The notes beneath the pieces were generated by a model. The model saw nothing but the letters and a program-made list of their open reading frames with translations. It was not told the DNA's origin and made no database searches. Positions 36,376 through 45,369 of a DNA stretch of 64,000 nucleotides are shown piece by piece. The number at the start of each line of letters is the position of its first letter. Within the stretch, counting starts at the first letter, position 1. Origin of the DNA: JANPLD01 sp964445765 (GTDB taxonomy: Bacteria; Pseudomonadota; Alphaproteobacteria; Rickettsiales; UBA8987); assembly GCA_964445765.1 (NCBI GenBank), contig CAYULD010000002.1, positions 124,001 through 188,000 of the forward strand, read 5' to 3'. The position numbers were made by a program, and so were the translations under genes.

Positions 36376-37596
36376 ATGAATATTTTATTAATTATCACCG
36401 GTAGCATTGCCGCTATAAAAACTCCAGAATTAGTTCGGGAGCTTAAAAAGCAAAGTCATAATGTAAATTGCGTTCTTACAAAATCTGCGGAATATTTTGT
36501 TACCAAAACTTCTCTTGCTTACCTTTCTGAAAATAAAGTTCATCAGGAGATGTTTGAGGCAAATTCCAGCATAAATTTTGATGATGGCGAAGTTTTAGAG
36601 ATGGCTCATATAACATTATCCCGTAAAAATGATTTAATATTAGTAGCCCCCGCCACCGCAGATTTTATCGCAAAATTGGCTAATGGCTTTTGTGATGATT
36701 TAGCTTCAACGATTTGCGCTGCTTCAGATAAAAAAATATTCCTAGCACCTGCAATGAATAGTAAAATGCTTGAATATCCAGCAACACAGGAAAATTTAGC
36801 AAAACTAAAAAAATGGGGCTTTGAGATTATTGAGCCAATTTCAGGAAAACTCGCTTGCGGTGAAGAGGGCAATGGCAAAATGGCAGAAATTTCTGAAATT
36901 ATTAACAAAATAGCCGCTCAAAAAAAAACTTCAAAAAAATCTAAATTAGTAGGAAAGAAAATTCTAGTTACCGCAGGGGCAACCATTGAAGAGATTGATC
37001 CAGTTCGCTTTATATCAAATTACTCATCTGGCAAACAAGGCTATTTAATTGCTGAAGAGCTTGCAAATGAAGGGGCTTTGGTAACTTTAATTTCAGGCGA
37101 GGCAAAAATTTTGCCACCAAAAAATGTTAATTTCATCAAAGTAAAATCAGCAGAAGAAATGCTAGAAGCCTGCAAAAATTCTCTGCCTTGCGATATTGCT
37201 ATCTTCGCAGCAGCAGTAGCAGATTGGCAAATAGCTAGTAAAAACTCACATAAAATAAAAAAAGATAAGCAGAATAATCTTACGCTCAATTTTACCAAAA
37301 CTCCAGATATATTAAAAGAAATTGCCCATCTTAAAAAAGCTAGACCTAAAATTGTTATTGGCTTTTGTGCTGAATCTCAAAATTTAGAAAAAAACGCCCT
37401 TGAAAAACTCAAAAATAAAAATTGTGATATTATCATTGCTAATAGCGTAATGCAGGATGATAGAAAAGTTTTTGGCTCAGATTTCAATTCAGTTTTAATT
37501 TTAGATAAAACTGGTAAAAAGCAAGAAATAAAAAACAAAACTAAAAAACAAATCGCGGAAAAAATCTCTGAGATAATAGAAAAAATCAGTGATTAA
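36376..37596 (+). CDS. coaBC: Bifunctional CoaBC (phosphopantothenoylcysteine synthetase/decarboxylase)
   Basis: 406 residues. The N-terminal flavoprotein domain (CoaC) has ITGSIAAIKTPELVREL, the active-site-type VAPATADFIAKLANG and APAMNSKM. The C-terminal CoaB domain starts near residue 193 (GKKILVTAGATIEEIDPVRF, then ISNYSSGKQGYLIAEEL) and includes AAVADW. Together they turn 4'-phosphopantothenate into 4'-phosphopantetheine. It overlaps the convergent cimA by 11 bases at their ends and follows secG by 10 bases. Confidence 0.96.
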   Translation: MNILLIITGSIAAIKTPELVRELKKQSHNVNCVLTKSAEYFVTKTSLAYLSENKVHQEMFEANSSINFDDGEVLEMAHITLSRKNDLILVAPATADFIAKLANGFCDDLASTICAASDKKIFLAPAMNSKMLEYPATQENLAKLKKWGFEIIEPISGKLACGEEGNGKMAEISEIINKIAAQKKTSKKSKLVGKKILVTAGATIEEIDPVRFISNYSSGKQGYLIAEELANEGALVTLISGEAKILPPKNVNFIKVKSAEEMLEACKNSLPCDIAIFAAAVADWQIASKNSHKIKKDKQNNLTLNFTKTPDILKEIAHLKKARPKIVIGFCAESQNLEKNALEKLKNKNCDIIIANSVMQDDRKVFGSDFNSVLILDKTGKKQEIKNKTKKQIAEKISEIIEKISD

Positions 37597-39169
37597 ACCT
37601 AATAATCTTATACATAAATGAATCGCAGAGAGCGTTGAAGCTGGCATCTAAAATATTGCCTGATACGCCAATGGTGTTCCATCTATTGCCGTTAGAATCT
37701 TTGCTTTCAATCTGCACCCTAGTTATTGCTTCAGTGCCAAGTTCATTTTTCATTATTCGCACTTTATAATCTGTTAAAAATACATCTTTAACAACTGGAT
37801 ATTTTTTACGCAGTGCTTTACGAATTGCTTTATAAAGGGCATCTACTGGGCCTTTTGCCTCAGCTATTTCATTGTAAATTTTACCTTGAATACTTAATTT
37901 TATGGTGGCTTCAACATAGTTTTCAAATTCATTTTTAGAATTTGTTTTGCGTTCATCTATAATTCTGAAAGATTTTACCGAAAAATATTCAGGAATATCT
38001 TGCGTTATTTGATGGGCTAGAACTTCAAAACTTGCATCGGCAAAATCATAAGAAAAACCAATGGCTTCGCGTTTTTTAACTTCATTAAATAATTGCTCAA
38101 TTTTTTCTTTATCCGCTGGAATTTTAAGATCTTTCAAGCGAGCAGAAATATTGCTTCTGCCTGCTTGATCAGAAATTACAATTATTCTTTTATTGCCGAT
38201 TTTTTCAGGCTGAATATGCTCATAAGCGTTAGTATTTTTATTAACCGCAGAAGCATGAATGCCCCCTTTATGAGCAAAGGCGGAATCCCCAACATAAGCG
38301 GCGTGCTTATAGTGAGGTTGGTTTAACCGCTCTTCTAAATTATCAGAAATTTTTTTGAGCTTTTTAAGTTGTGCATCACTAATTGAAATATCCAAACCCA
38401 TTTTATATTTTAAGGTGGGGATTATTGAAATTAAATTAGCATTTCCACATCTTTCACCATAGCCATTTATTGTGCCTTGCACCTGCCTTGCACCTGCACG
38501 AACTGCTTCTAGAGAATTTGCCACCGCGTTTTCAGTATCATTATGGCAGTGAATACCAATATAAGCTCCAGAAATTTCAGAGGTGATTTTTTTGGTGATG
38601 TCATAAACTTCAAACGGCAATGTGCCACCATTTGTATCACATAAAATAACCCATCTTGCCCCTGCATCATATGCAGATTTTATAACTTTTAAGGCGTATT
38701 TTGGATTGTTTTTATAGCCATCAAAAAAATGCTCAGCATCAAAAAAAACTTGCTTACCCTTACTTTTTAAGTGTGAAATAGTTTCAGTAACAATTTCAAT
38801 ATTTTCTTCTAAGGAAATATTAAGAGCTTCCTTTACATGAAAATCCCAAGATTTGCCAACGATACAAATATTTTTTGCTTTACACTTAACCAAATTATTT
38901 ATGCCTGCATCTTTCTCAATAGCAATACCTGCCCTTTTTGTCATACCGAAGGCTACGAGTTCAGAATTTTTGAGATTAGGAATATTATTGAAATATGCAT
39001 CATCAGTTTTGTTAGAGCCAACAAAGCCAGCCTCAATATAATCAACACCTAGATTATCAATCTCTTGAGTTAGTTCAAATTTATCATTGAGGGAAAAATT
39101 TATGCCTTGCGTTTGTGCGCCGTCCCTCATCAATGTATCATAGAGGTAAATTTTATTTTTATTTTCCAT
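37586..39169 (-). CDS. cimA: (R)-citramalate synthase
   Basis: 527 residues. The HMGL-like TIM barrel starts with YDTLMRDGAQTQGINFS, where 2-isopropylmalate synthase would have DTTLRDGEQ; YIEAGFVGSNK, ILCDTNGGTLPFEV, HCHNDTENAVANSLEAVRAGA (landmark HCHNDTENAVAN) and NGYGERCGNANL follow. The C-terminal LeuA-like regulatory domain is present. CimA condenses pyruvate with acetyl-CoA, giving a threonine-independent route to isoleucine. The length and the TLMRDGAQ motif favour CimA over LeuA. It is a single gene, convergent with coaBC. Confidence 0.92.
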   Translation of the reverse strand: MENKNKIYLYDTLMRDGAQTQGINFSLNDKFELTQEIDNLGVDYIEAGFVGSNKTDDAYFNNIPNLKNSELVAFGMTKRAGIAIEKDAGINNLVKCKAKNICIVGKSWDFHVKEALNISLEENIEIVTETISHLKSKGKQVFFDAEHFFDGYKNNPKYALKVIKSAYDAGARWVILCDTNGGTLPFEVYDITKKITSEISGAYIGIHCHNDTENAVANSLEAVRAGARQVQGTINGYGERCGNANLISIIPTLKYKMGLDISISDAQLKKLKKISDNLEERLNQPHYKHAAYVGDSAFAHKGGIHASAVNKNTNAYEHIQPEKIGNKRIIVISDQAGRSNISARLKDLKIPADKEKIEQLFNEVKKREAIGFSYDFADASFEVLAHQITQDIPEYFSVKSFRIIDERKTNSKNEFENYVEATIKLSIQGKIYNEIAEAKGPVDALYKAIRKALRKKYPVVKDVFLTDYKVRIMKNELGTEAITRVQIESKDSNGNRWNTIGVSGNILDASFNALCDSFMYKIIRFNH

Positions 39170-39311
39170 TAATTTGTAAGATGCAATAATTTGTTGGTTT
39201 ATATAAGAAAAATCAATATTTTACAAGTTTGAAAATTAACATATATCCTTACAAAACTTTTGACAAAACTTCTAAATAAGTTTTTATAAGAAAAAAGTTA
39301 ATATTATTTAT

Positions 39312-39869
39312 ATGAAATTACAAAAAATCATTCTTTTAACCTTATGTTTTATTTTAGTTTCTTGTTCTTCTGAGGAAGAAAGGAAAATGGATAAAGTGGG
39401 CAGAAAATCTAATGATTTAGATGTTAAATATCCTATGGCTAACCAAGAGCTTAGAAGAGCAAAAAGGGGTAGGATTTTGCTTGGTGGTGGCAGTATTTTT
39501 GGCGGTGGTGTGTATGATGAGGAAAACAATGCGAACCCAAATGTTAAGGGTGGCGTTAATAAATATCTATGGCAGGCGAGCCTTGAGGTTTTATCTTTTA
39601 TGCCCCTTACTTCCGCTGATGCAATTGGTGGCGTTATAATTACAGATTGGTATGAAGATAGCGATAACAAAAATGAGAGAATTAAAGCAAATGTTCTTAT
39701 TAACTCAACTGAGTTAAGGGCTAGTGGCGTTAGTGTTTCATTATTTAGGCAAGTTTACTCTGGCGGAAGATGGGTTAATGCTAAATCTTCTAAAGAGGCT
39801 GAAACACAACTTGAAGATAAAATTTTAAGCAGAGCGCGTGAAATTCGCCTTCAGGGTGATACAATTTAA
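39312..39869 (+). CDS. DUF3576 domain lipoprotein
   Basis: 185 residues. The N-terminus ends in the lipobox VSCS at about residues 15-19 ([10 protein letters not shown]), so it should be exported and lipidated. The body [42 protein letters not shown] and the end are typical of DUF3576, a family found mainly in alphaproteobacteria. It probably sits in the outer membrane, but its job is unknown. leuS follows on the same strand, which is the common context for DUF3576. Confidence 0.88.
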   Translation: MKLQKIILLTLCFILVSCSSEEERKMDKVGRKSNDLDVKYPMANQELRRAKRGRILLGGGSIFGGGVYDEENNANPNVKGGVNKYLWQASLEVLSFMPLTSADAIGGVIITDWYEDSDNKNERIKANVLINSTELRASGVSVSLFRQVYSGGRWVNAKSSKEAETQLEDKILSRAREIRLQGDTI

Positions 39870-39897
39870 TTGTAATTAATTATATTTCTTCAACCAG

Positions 39898-39918
39898 ATT
39901 TCTCGCTACGCTAGAAAT
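39898..39918. repeat. Short palindrome, possible fragment of a dispersed repeat
   Basis: ATTTCT and AGAAAT enclose CGCTACGCT, between the DUF3576 gene and leuS. It resembles the TTTCGCTACGCTC part of family A, but the outer ends are missing, so membership is uncertain. It could also act as a weak terminator. Confidence 0.4.
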
Positions 39919-39940
39919 TACACTAATTTTACTATCAAAC

Positions 39941-42520
39941 ATGCAGGAATATAACCATACTGAAATTGAGTTAAAATGGCAAAAACTCTGGGAAGAAAAC
40001 AATGTTTTCAAAATAGATATTAACGATAATACTAAGCCTAAATTTTACTGCCTTGAGATGTTTCCTTATCCATCTGGAAAAATCCATATGGGGCATTTAC
40101 GAAATTATACACTTGGCGATGTTGCAGCAAGGTTTAAGGCTTCTCTAGGCTATAATATTCTGCACCCTATCGGTTGGGATGCATTCGGTTTGCCCGCAGA
40201 AAATGCTGCGATAAAAAATAAATCTCACCCTGCAAAATGGACATATGAGAACATAGATTTTATGCGTTCTCAAATCAAAACTATCGGCATTGGCTATGAT
40301 TGGGATAGAGAAATTGCAACTTGTGATCCTCAATATTTTCAGCACGAACAAAAAATGTTTTTGGATTTTCTAGCAAATGGGCTGGCTTATCAGAAAGAGG
40401 CAACTGTCAACTGGGATCCAGTAGATCAAACCGTTTTAGCTAATGAGCAAGTAATAGATGGCAGGGGCTGGCGAAGCGGTGCTTTGGTTGAAACTAAAAA
40501 ACTCAAGCAATGGTTTCTTAAAATTTCTGCCTTTAGTGAAGATTTGTTAAATGATTTAGAAATCTTAAAAGACTGGCCAGAGCGTGTTATTTCAATGCAA
40601 AGAAATTGGATAGGCAAATCCGAGGGGGCTGCAATAAAATTTAAAATCCAAAACCCCCAGTCCCTAATTCCCAAACCCTACATAGAAGTATTCACCACTC
40701 GTCCAGAAACTATTTTTGGGGCAAGTTTTATTGGCATTTCTTGTGATCACCCACTAGCATTAAAACTTGCGGAAAATAACAATGAAATTGCAAAATTTGC
40801 TGAAGAATGCAGAAAGGTTGCAGTTACCGCAGAAGCGTTAGATAAAGCAGAAAAACTTGGTTTAGACACAGGGCTTAAAGTTCATCACCCATTTTTAGAG
40901 GGTGAATATTTACCAATTTATATCGCAAATTTTGTTTTAATGGGTTATGGCACAGGGGCAATTTTCGCTTGCCCTGCTCACGATCAAAGGGATTTTGATT
41001 TTGCTAAAAAATATAATTTGCCTATTGTGCAGGTTGTGAAGCCACAATCCCAAAATCTCCCCCTTATTGAAGCCTATACAGGTGATGGGGTGATGGTGAA
41101 CTCAGAATTTCTAAATGGTTTGAGTGTTGCTGATGCAAAACAAAAAATTCTAAAAACTTTAGAAGAAAAACAAATTGGTAATAGCAAGATCACTTATCGC
41201 TTACGTGATTGGGGGGTTTCTCGCCAGAGATATTGGGGTTGTCCAATCCCAATAATTTATTGTGATGATTGTGGTGCGGTGCCGGTTCCAGAAGATAAAC
41301 TGCCAGTTACTCTGCCGGAAGATGTAGATTTTTCAAAAGAAATTAAAGGTAACCCTCTTGCTTCTCACCCCACTTGGAAGCACACAGATTGCCCAAAATG
41401 CGGTAAGCCAGCAACTCGTGAAACTGATACATTTGATACATTTTTTGAATCTTCTTGGTATTTCTTCCGTTATTTAGATCCGCAGAATAAAAGGGCATTT
41501 GATAAAGAGGTTGCAAATAAATGGCTACCGGTTGATCAATATATCGGTGGTATTGAACACGCTGTTCTGCACTTGTTATATGCAAGGTTTTTCACTAAAG
41601 CATTAAGAAAATGTGGCTATCACGATGTTGCAGAGCCTTTCAAAGCGTTGCTAACACAAGGTATGGTTTGCCACGAAACTTACCAAGATTCTAAAGGAAA
41701 TTGGCTCTATCCAGAAGAAGTTGAGAGAATTTCAGAAGGTAAATATAAAATTATTAAAACTGGCGAAGAAATTAAATCTGGTGCTTCTATTAAGATGAGC
41801 AAATCAAAGCATAATACTGTTGATCCATCTTTTATAATTGAGAAATATGGTGCAGATACCGCACGCCTTTTTATGCTTTCAGATTCCCCACCTGAAAGAG
41901 ATTTAGAGTGGAGTTCAACCGGGGTTGAAGGTGCTTATAAATATCTAAAACGCCTCTGGAAACTTGCCTTTTCTGCTGAATATAGTGAGGGGGCAGATGG
42001 CAAACATTGGTTGCTTGGTGTTGCAGGAGATTTGATAAAAGTTAGAAAATTAACCCACAAAACAATTCATCTTGTTACACAAGATTTAGAAAATTTTCAC
42101 CTCAACAAAGCCGTTGCAAGAATTAGGGAGCTTACAAATGAGCTTGAAAAAATGCCAAAGGGGCAACACGCCGCAAAGGCTGTTTTTAGAGAAGGTTTAG
42201 AGGTTGCAATTAAATTATTTAACCCTCTAATTCCACATATTACTGGGGAAATTTGGCAGAAATTAGGTAACCCTGAGCCTTTATATAAAACAAATTGGCC
42301 AAAGGCAGATACTTCACTTTTAGAAGAAGATGAAGTTATAATTGTTGTGCAAGTAAATGGCAAATTAAGAGCAAATATAAAAATCAGTAAAGATGCCGAT
42401 CAAAAATCTATTGAAAAACTTGCTTTTGAAAACAACTCTGTGCAAGCTCAAACAAATGGAAAACAAATTAAGAAAATAATTTATGTTCCAAATAAAATCC
42501 TTAATATAGTTGTTGTGTAG
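39941..42520 (+). CDS. leuS: Leucyl-tRNA synthetase
   Basis: 859 residues. The class I HIGH motif is HMGH in [16 protein letters not shown] and the KMSKS motif is intact in [14 protein letters not shown]; the editing domain has [14 protein letters not shown] and [19 protein letters not shown], the latter with the editing Asp (landmark [10 protein letters not shown]). The [15 protein letters not shown] zinc-type region is also present. Just before the editing domain (about residues 235-244) is a Pro/Gln-rich insert, [10 protein letters not shown], encoded by a C-rich run that resembles intergenic repeats. lptE follows after a methyltransferase remnant. Confidence 0.98.
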   Translation: MQEYNHTEIELKWQKLWEENNVFKIDINDNTKPKFYCLEMFPYPSGKIHMGHLRNYTLGDVAARFKASLGYNILHPIGWDAFGLPAENAAIKNKSHPAKWTYENIDFMRSQIKTIGIGYDWDREIATCDPQYFQHEQKMFLDFLANGLAYQKEATVNWDPVDQTVLANEQVIDGRGWRSGALVETKKLKQWFLKISAFSEDLLNDLEILKDWPERVISMQRNWIGKSEGAAIKFKIQNPQSLIPKPYIEVFTTRPETIFGASFIGISCDHPLALKLAENNNEIAKFAEECRKVAVTAEALDKAEKLGLDTGLKVHHPFLEGEYLPIYIANFVLMGYGTGAIFACPAHDQRDFDFAKKYNLPIVQVVKPQSQNLPLIEAYTGDGVMVNSEFLNGLSVADAKQKILKTLEEKQIGNSKITYRLRDWGVSRQRYWGCPIPIIYCDDCGAVPVPEDKLPVTLPEDVDFSKEIKGNPLASHPTWKHTDCPKCGKPATRETDTFDTFFESSWYFFRYLDPQNKRAFDKEVANKWLPVDQYIGGIEHAVLHLLYARFFTKALRKCGYHDVAEPFKALLTQGMVCHETYQDSKGNWLYPEEVERISEGKYKIIKTGEEIKSGASIKMSKSKHNTVDPSFIIEKYGADTARLFMLSDSPPERDLEWSSTGVEGAYKYLKRLWKLAFSAEYSEGADGKHWLLGVAGDLIKVRKLTHKTIHLVTQDLENFHLNKAVARIRELTNELEKMPKGQHAAKAVFREGLEVAIKLFNPLIPHITGEIWQKLGNPEPLYKTNWPKADTSLLEEDEVIIVVQVNGKLRANIKISKDADQKSIEKLAFENNSVQAQTNGKQIKKIIYVPNKILNIVVV

Positions 42521-42547
42521 TTTTAATTAGAATTATGGGCAAATGAA

Positions 42548-42929
42548 ATGCAAGAATTGGCAGAAACAAATTTAGATCTACCTATAAAATCAATCAGAAA
42601 GCAAGATTCTGCAAAACAAGATTATTATTACAAAGATGAAAATTTTTATTTGTATAATGATGATTGTTTAGAAGTTATGAAAAAACTTCCTGATAATTAT
42701 GTTGATATGATCTTTGCGGATCCACCTTATATGCTTTCTAATAATGGTTTTACTTGCCAAGCTGGTAAAATGGTCAGTGTAAATAAAGGTAGGTTTTGAT
42801 GCATTAACTGGCAAAGACGGTAAATGGATACAAGCAAGAACTAAAGGTTCTGGACACGGATCAAAAACTAGGGCATTTTATGCTAAGAAAAATTTAATTA
42901 AAAAAATATTTGAGTTTAAAAATTCTTGA
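42548..42929 (+). pseudogene. Remnant of an N6-adenine/N4-cytosine DNA methyltransferase
   Basis: The first frame (42548-42799) has the N-terminus of a beta-class methyltransferase: YKDENFYLYNDDCLEVMKKL, then the catalytic motif IV ADPPYMLS and GKMVSVNKG, and stops. From 42795 in another frame, ALTGKDGKWIQARTKGSG, TRAFYAKKN and FEFKNS read like the C-terminal end of a longer enzyme, ending at 42927-42929. The central part, which would carry the SAM-binding FxGxG motif, is absent. An internal deletion of several hundred bases best explains this. It interrupts the usual leuS-lptE adjacency, so an accessory gene probably inserted there and decayed. Confidence 0.75.
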
Positions 42930-42935
42930 ATAAAA

Positions 42936-43442
42936 ATGAAAAAGTTTTTTACATTCCTTCTTGTTATAAGCCTTGCATCTTGTGGGTTTGAGCCGCTTTA
43001 TGCTAATAAAAATAAATCAAAAAATGGCAGCGGCAAATGCTCTAATTTTAAGGTGGGTGATCCTAAAATTAGTTTGCCGGGAAAAAGAATGCAATATCTT
43101 ATTCAAGATAAGCTAAACCAAGCCTGTATGAATAGTGATAAAAATTATTTGGTTGATATAAACTCCACCCTTTCAGAAGAGGCTATCTCTATTCAGATTG
43201 ATAGACAAGTTACAAGATTTAATGTTATTTTAGATAGTGATTATACCCTCAGAGATTTAGATGAAAATAAAACATTATTAACTGGCAAAACTAAATCTGT
43301 AGGTGGTTATGATGCAGTTTTATCTGAATATGGCAGATATGCCTTAAGGCAAGATGCAAAAAATAAATTAGCTGAAGAAATGGCTCAAGATATATCATTT
43401 AAGATATTATATTATCTCAAAAATAAGAATAAAAAATCTTAA
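42936..43442 (+). CDS. lptE: LPS assembly lipoprotein LptE
   Basis: 168 residues. A short signal peptide ends in the lipobox LASC (about residues 13-16), followed by GFEPLY, the classic start of mature LptE. The remainder (MQYLIQDKLNQAC, VTRFNVILDSDYTLRD, YALRQDAKNKLAEEMAQDI) fits the family. LptE plugs LptD in the outer membrane and helps place lipopolysaccharide. In alphaproteobacteria it normally lies between leuS and holA; here holA does not follow, and an XRE regulator gene on the other strand overlaps its stop by 4 bases. Confidence 0.85.
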   Translation: MKKFFTFLLVISLASCGFEPLYANKNKSKNGSGKCSNFKVGDPKISLPGKRMQYLIQDKLNQACMNSDKNYLVDINSTLSEEAISIQIDRQVTRFNVILDSDYTLRDLDENKTLLTGKTKSVGGYDAVLSEYGRYALRQDAKNKLAEEMAQDISFKILYYLKNKNKKS

Positions 43443-43801
43443 GTTTCCATTGATTTAATAAGGTTTTTAATTGCCTCTAGCTTGCTTTTATTTTTAATTC
43501 TTGAAGCTAAACCAACAATTTCATTGATAGAATTTATATCAAATTTTTCGCCTTCTTCTCTCAAAACTTTATCTTGGGCAGTTTCAGTAAAAAAGTAATT
43601 AACTGCAATGCCTAGAATATTTGAAATATCTGAAAGCCTAGAAGCACTAATGCGGTTAAAACCCTTTTCATATTTTTGTAATTGCTGATGCGTAACGCCG
43701 AGTTTTTCAGCAAGTGCTTTTCTATTTAAGCCCCTTATCATTCTGGCAGATACAATCTTTTCACCTATTAATTTATCAGTTTCATTTGTGTTTTTCACCA
43801 T
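43439..43801 (-). CDS. XRE-family helix-turn-helix regulator
   Basis: 120 residues. The helix-turn-helix lies at about residues 25-65 (ARMIRGLNRKALAEKLGVTHQQLQKYEKGFNRI; landmark LAEKLGVTHQQLQKYE), and a helical C-terminal extension follows (SINEIVGLASRIKNKSKLEAIKNLI). Regulators of this shape are common in alphaproteobacteria, often with several copies per genome; their targets are usually unknown. It stands alone between lptE and hisS. No operator palindrome could be assigned. Confidence 0.9.
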   Translation of the reverse strand: MVKNTNETDKLIGEKIVSARMIRGLNRKALAEKLGVTHQQLQKYEKGFNRISASRLSDISNILGIAVNYFFTETAQDKVLREEGEKFDINSINEIVGLASRIKNKSKLEAIKNLIKSMET

Positions 43802-43972
43802 AACCCCTATCCCCCCTGAGATAATTAGTTATGATGAATATAAAGCTATTATGATGCCAAATATTTAATTACACTAACCCATTGTTTTGTAATGATAGTT
43901 AAAATCTGAGATTAAAAAGCAATTATTATTTTTGTTCTTTTTTGAGACAGATTACAAATATTTCTGCAAATT

Positions 43973-45193
43973 TTATATATTAGAAAATTTTTGTATTATT
44001 TCAGGAAGGGTTATAGGTGTTTGCTCTCCAGTGTTAAGGTTTTTGAGTTCCAGTTTTTCATTTTCAAAGATGAATAATATATATTTAGCACCAATTTTAT
44101 CAGCTTTTTGAATTTTCTTGGCGAATTTTCCTAAAAAGATAATTTCTGTTTTAATATTATTTTTTCTTAAATTTATTGAGGTTTCAAGGGCTTTATCATT
44201 GAAATCAGAAATTATTGCGATAAGATTTTCTTCTTTATTCACAATATTTGCTGAGAGCATAAGCCTTTCAACCCCTGCGGCAAAGCCTATAGCTGGGGTG
44301 GGCTTTCCGCCCATTTGCTCAATTAAACCATCATATCTGCCACCTGCTAAAATTGTATTTTGTGATCCTAAATTTTCACTTTCTAAAATAAATTCAAAAA
44401 CCGTATGGCTGTAATAATCCAAGCCCCTAACTATTGCTGGGTTTATGTTGATTTTAGCATTAATTTTACCGCTAATTAAATTTATCAAATTATCAAAAAA
44501 GCTTTTTGAATAATCATTTAAGTAATCAGAAATTTTTGGAGCATTTGCGACAATTTTTTTGTCAGTTTCATCTTTAGAATCTAGAATTCTTAAGGGGTTT
44601 TTGGCAAGTCTTCTTTTGCTATCTTCAGATAAATCATTGAAGTATTTTTCTAGATATTCAACTAAATGAGCTTGATAATTTTTGCGAGACTCCGTATCAC
44701 CTAACGAATTTATATTGAGTGATAAATTTTCAGAAATACCTAGTTTTTCAAGTAATTGCGAGGCACAAAAAATCATTTCAGCATCAGCATTTGGCTCGGG
44801 ATTGCCAAAATATTCAAAATTGACTTGGTGAAATTGGCGTTGTCTGCCTTTTTGTGGGCGTTCATATCTAAAAGCCGCACCATATGAAAATAATTTTAAG
44901 GGTGTGTGCTGTTGCAAACCATTTGAAATAAAAGCTCTTACAATTCCAGCGGTAAATTCCGGGCGAAGGGTTATATTTTCACCGCCTTTGGTATCAAAAG
45001 AATACATTTCTTTACTAACTACATCACTTTCCTCCCCCATAGAGCGAGAGAAAACTTGGGTTTCTTCAAAAATTGGCGTGTGAATAGTTTTGAAATTAAA
45101 ATTTTTAGCAGTGTTTTTTGCGATATTAATTATTGCTTCAAATTTTTCAGCATCATCAAAAATATAATCTTTTGTTCCTCTAACTGGTTGCAT
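43973..45193 (-). CDS. hisS: Histidyl-tRNA synthetase
   Basis: 406 residues. Class II motif 2 is FRYERPQKGRQRQFHQ; the histidine-specific loop is GLDYYSHTVFEF, and motif 3 lies in AIGFAAGVERLML. A C-terminal anticodon-binding domain is present (LIAIISDFNDKALETSINLRK), which separates it from the shorter hisZ at 22983. The start MQPVRGTKDYIFDDAEKFEAI is normal. The single gene is bounded upstream by a family A repeat and downstream by the XRE gene. Confidence 0.97.
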   Translation of the reverse strand: MQPVRGTKDYIFDDAEKFEAIINIAKNTAKNFNFKTIHTPIFEETQVFSRSMGEESDVVSKEMYSFDTKGGENITLRPEFTAGIVRAFISNGLQQHTPLKLFSYGAAFRYERPQKGRQRQFHQVNFEYFGNPEPNADAEMIFCASQLLEKLGISENLSLNINSLGDTESRKNYQAHLVEYLEKYFNDLSEDSKRRLAKNPLRILDSKDETDKKIVANAPKISDYLNDYSKSFFDNLINLISGKINAKININPAIVRGLDYYSHTVFEFILESENLGSQNTILAGGRYDGLIEQMGGKPTPAIGFAAGVERLMLSANIVNKEENLIAIISDFNDKALETSINLRKNNIKTEIIFLGKFAKKIQKADKIGAKYILFIFENEKLELKNLNTGEQTPITLPEIIQKFSNI

Positions 45194-45222
45194 TATATAG
45201 TAAATTACGTTTTATATGATAT

Positions 45223-45309
45223 GTCATCCTGACCCTAAGCGAAGCTAAGGGGAAGGATCTATAGTAAAATGCATTTTACTATAAGATGTTTCGCTTCGCT
45301 CAACATGAC
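45223..45309. repeat. Dispersed palindromic repeat, family A, copy 4, with a nested palindrome
   Basis: Begins GTCATCCTGACCCTAAGCG and ends CTCAACATGAC like copy 1. Between AAGGATCT and AAGATGTTTCGCT it carries an extra 22-base perfect palindrome (45261-45282, TAGTAAAATGC... with its mirror) that is absent from copies 1 and 2 at the same site. The element lies between hisS and virB6. Confidence 0.85.
45261..45282. repeat. 22-base palindrome, family B, copy 1 (inside a family A element)
   Basis: ATAGTAAAATG followed by its exact reverse complement. The same 22 bases recur at 57626-57647. Its position inside a family A copy suggests that it arrived after that copy was in place. Confidence 0.8.
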
Positions 45310-45369
45310 AGAAATCTCTCTAAAACACTATAGGTTTTTATTTTTTTCTATTACTATAGCTAAGAAAAC

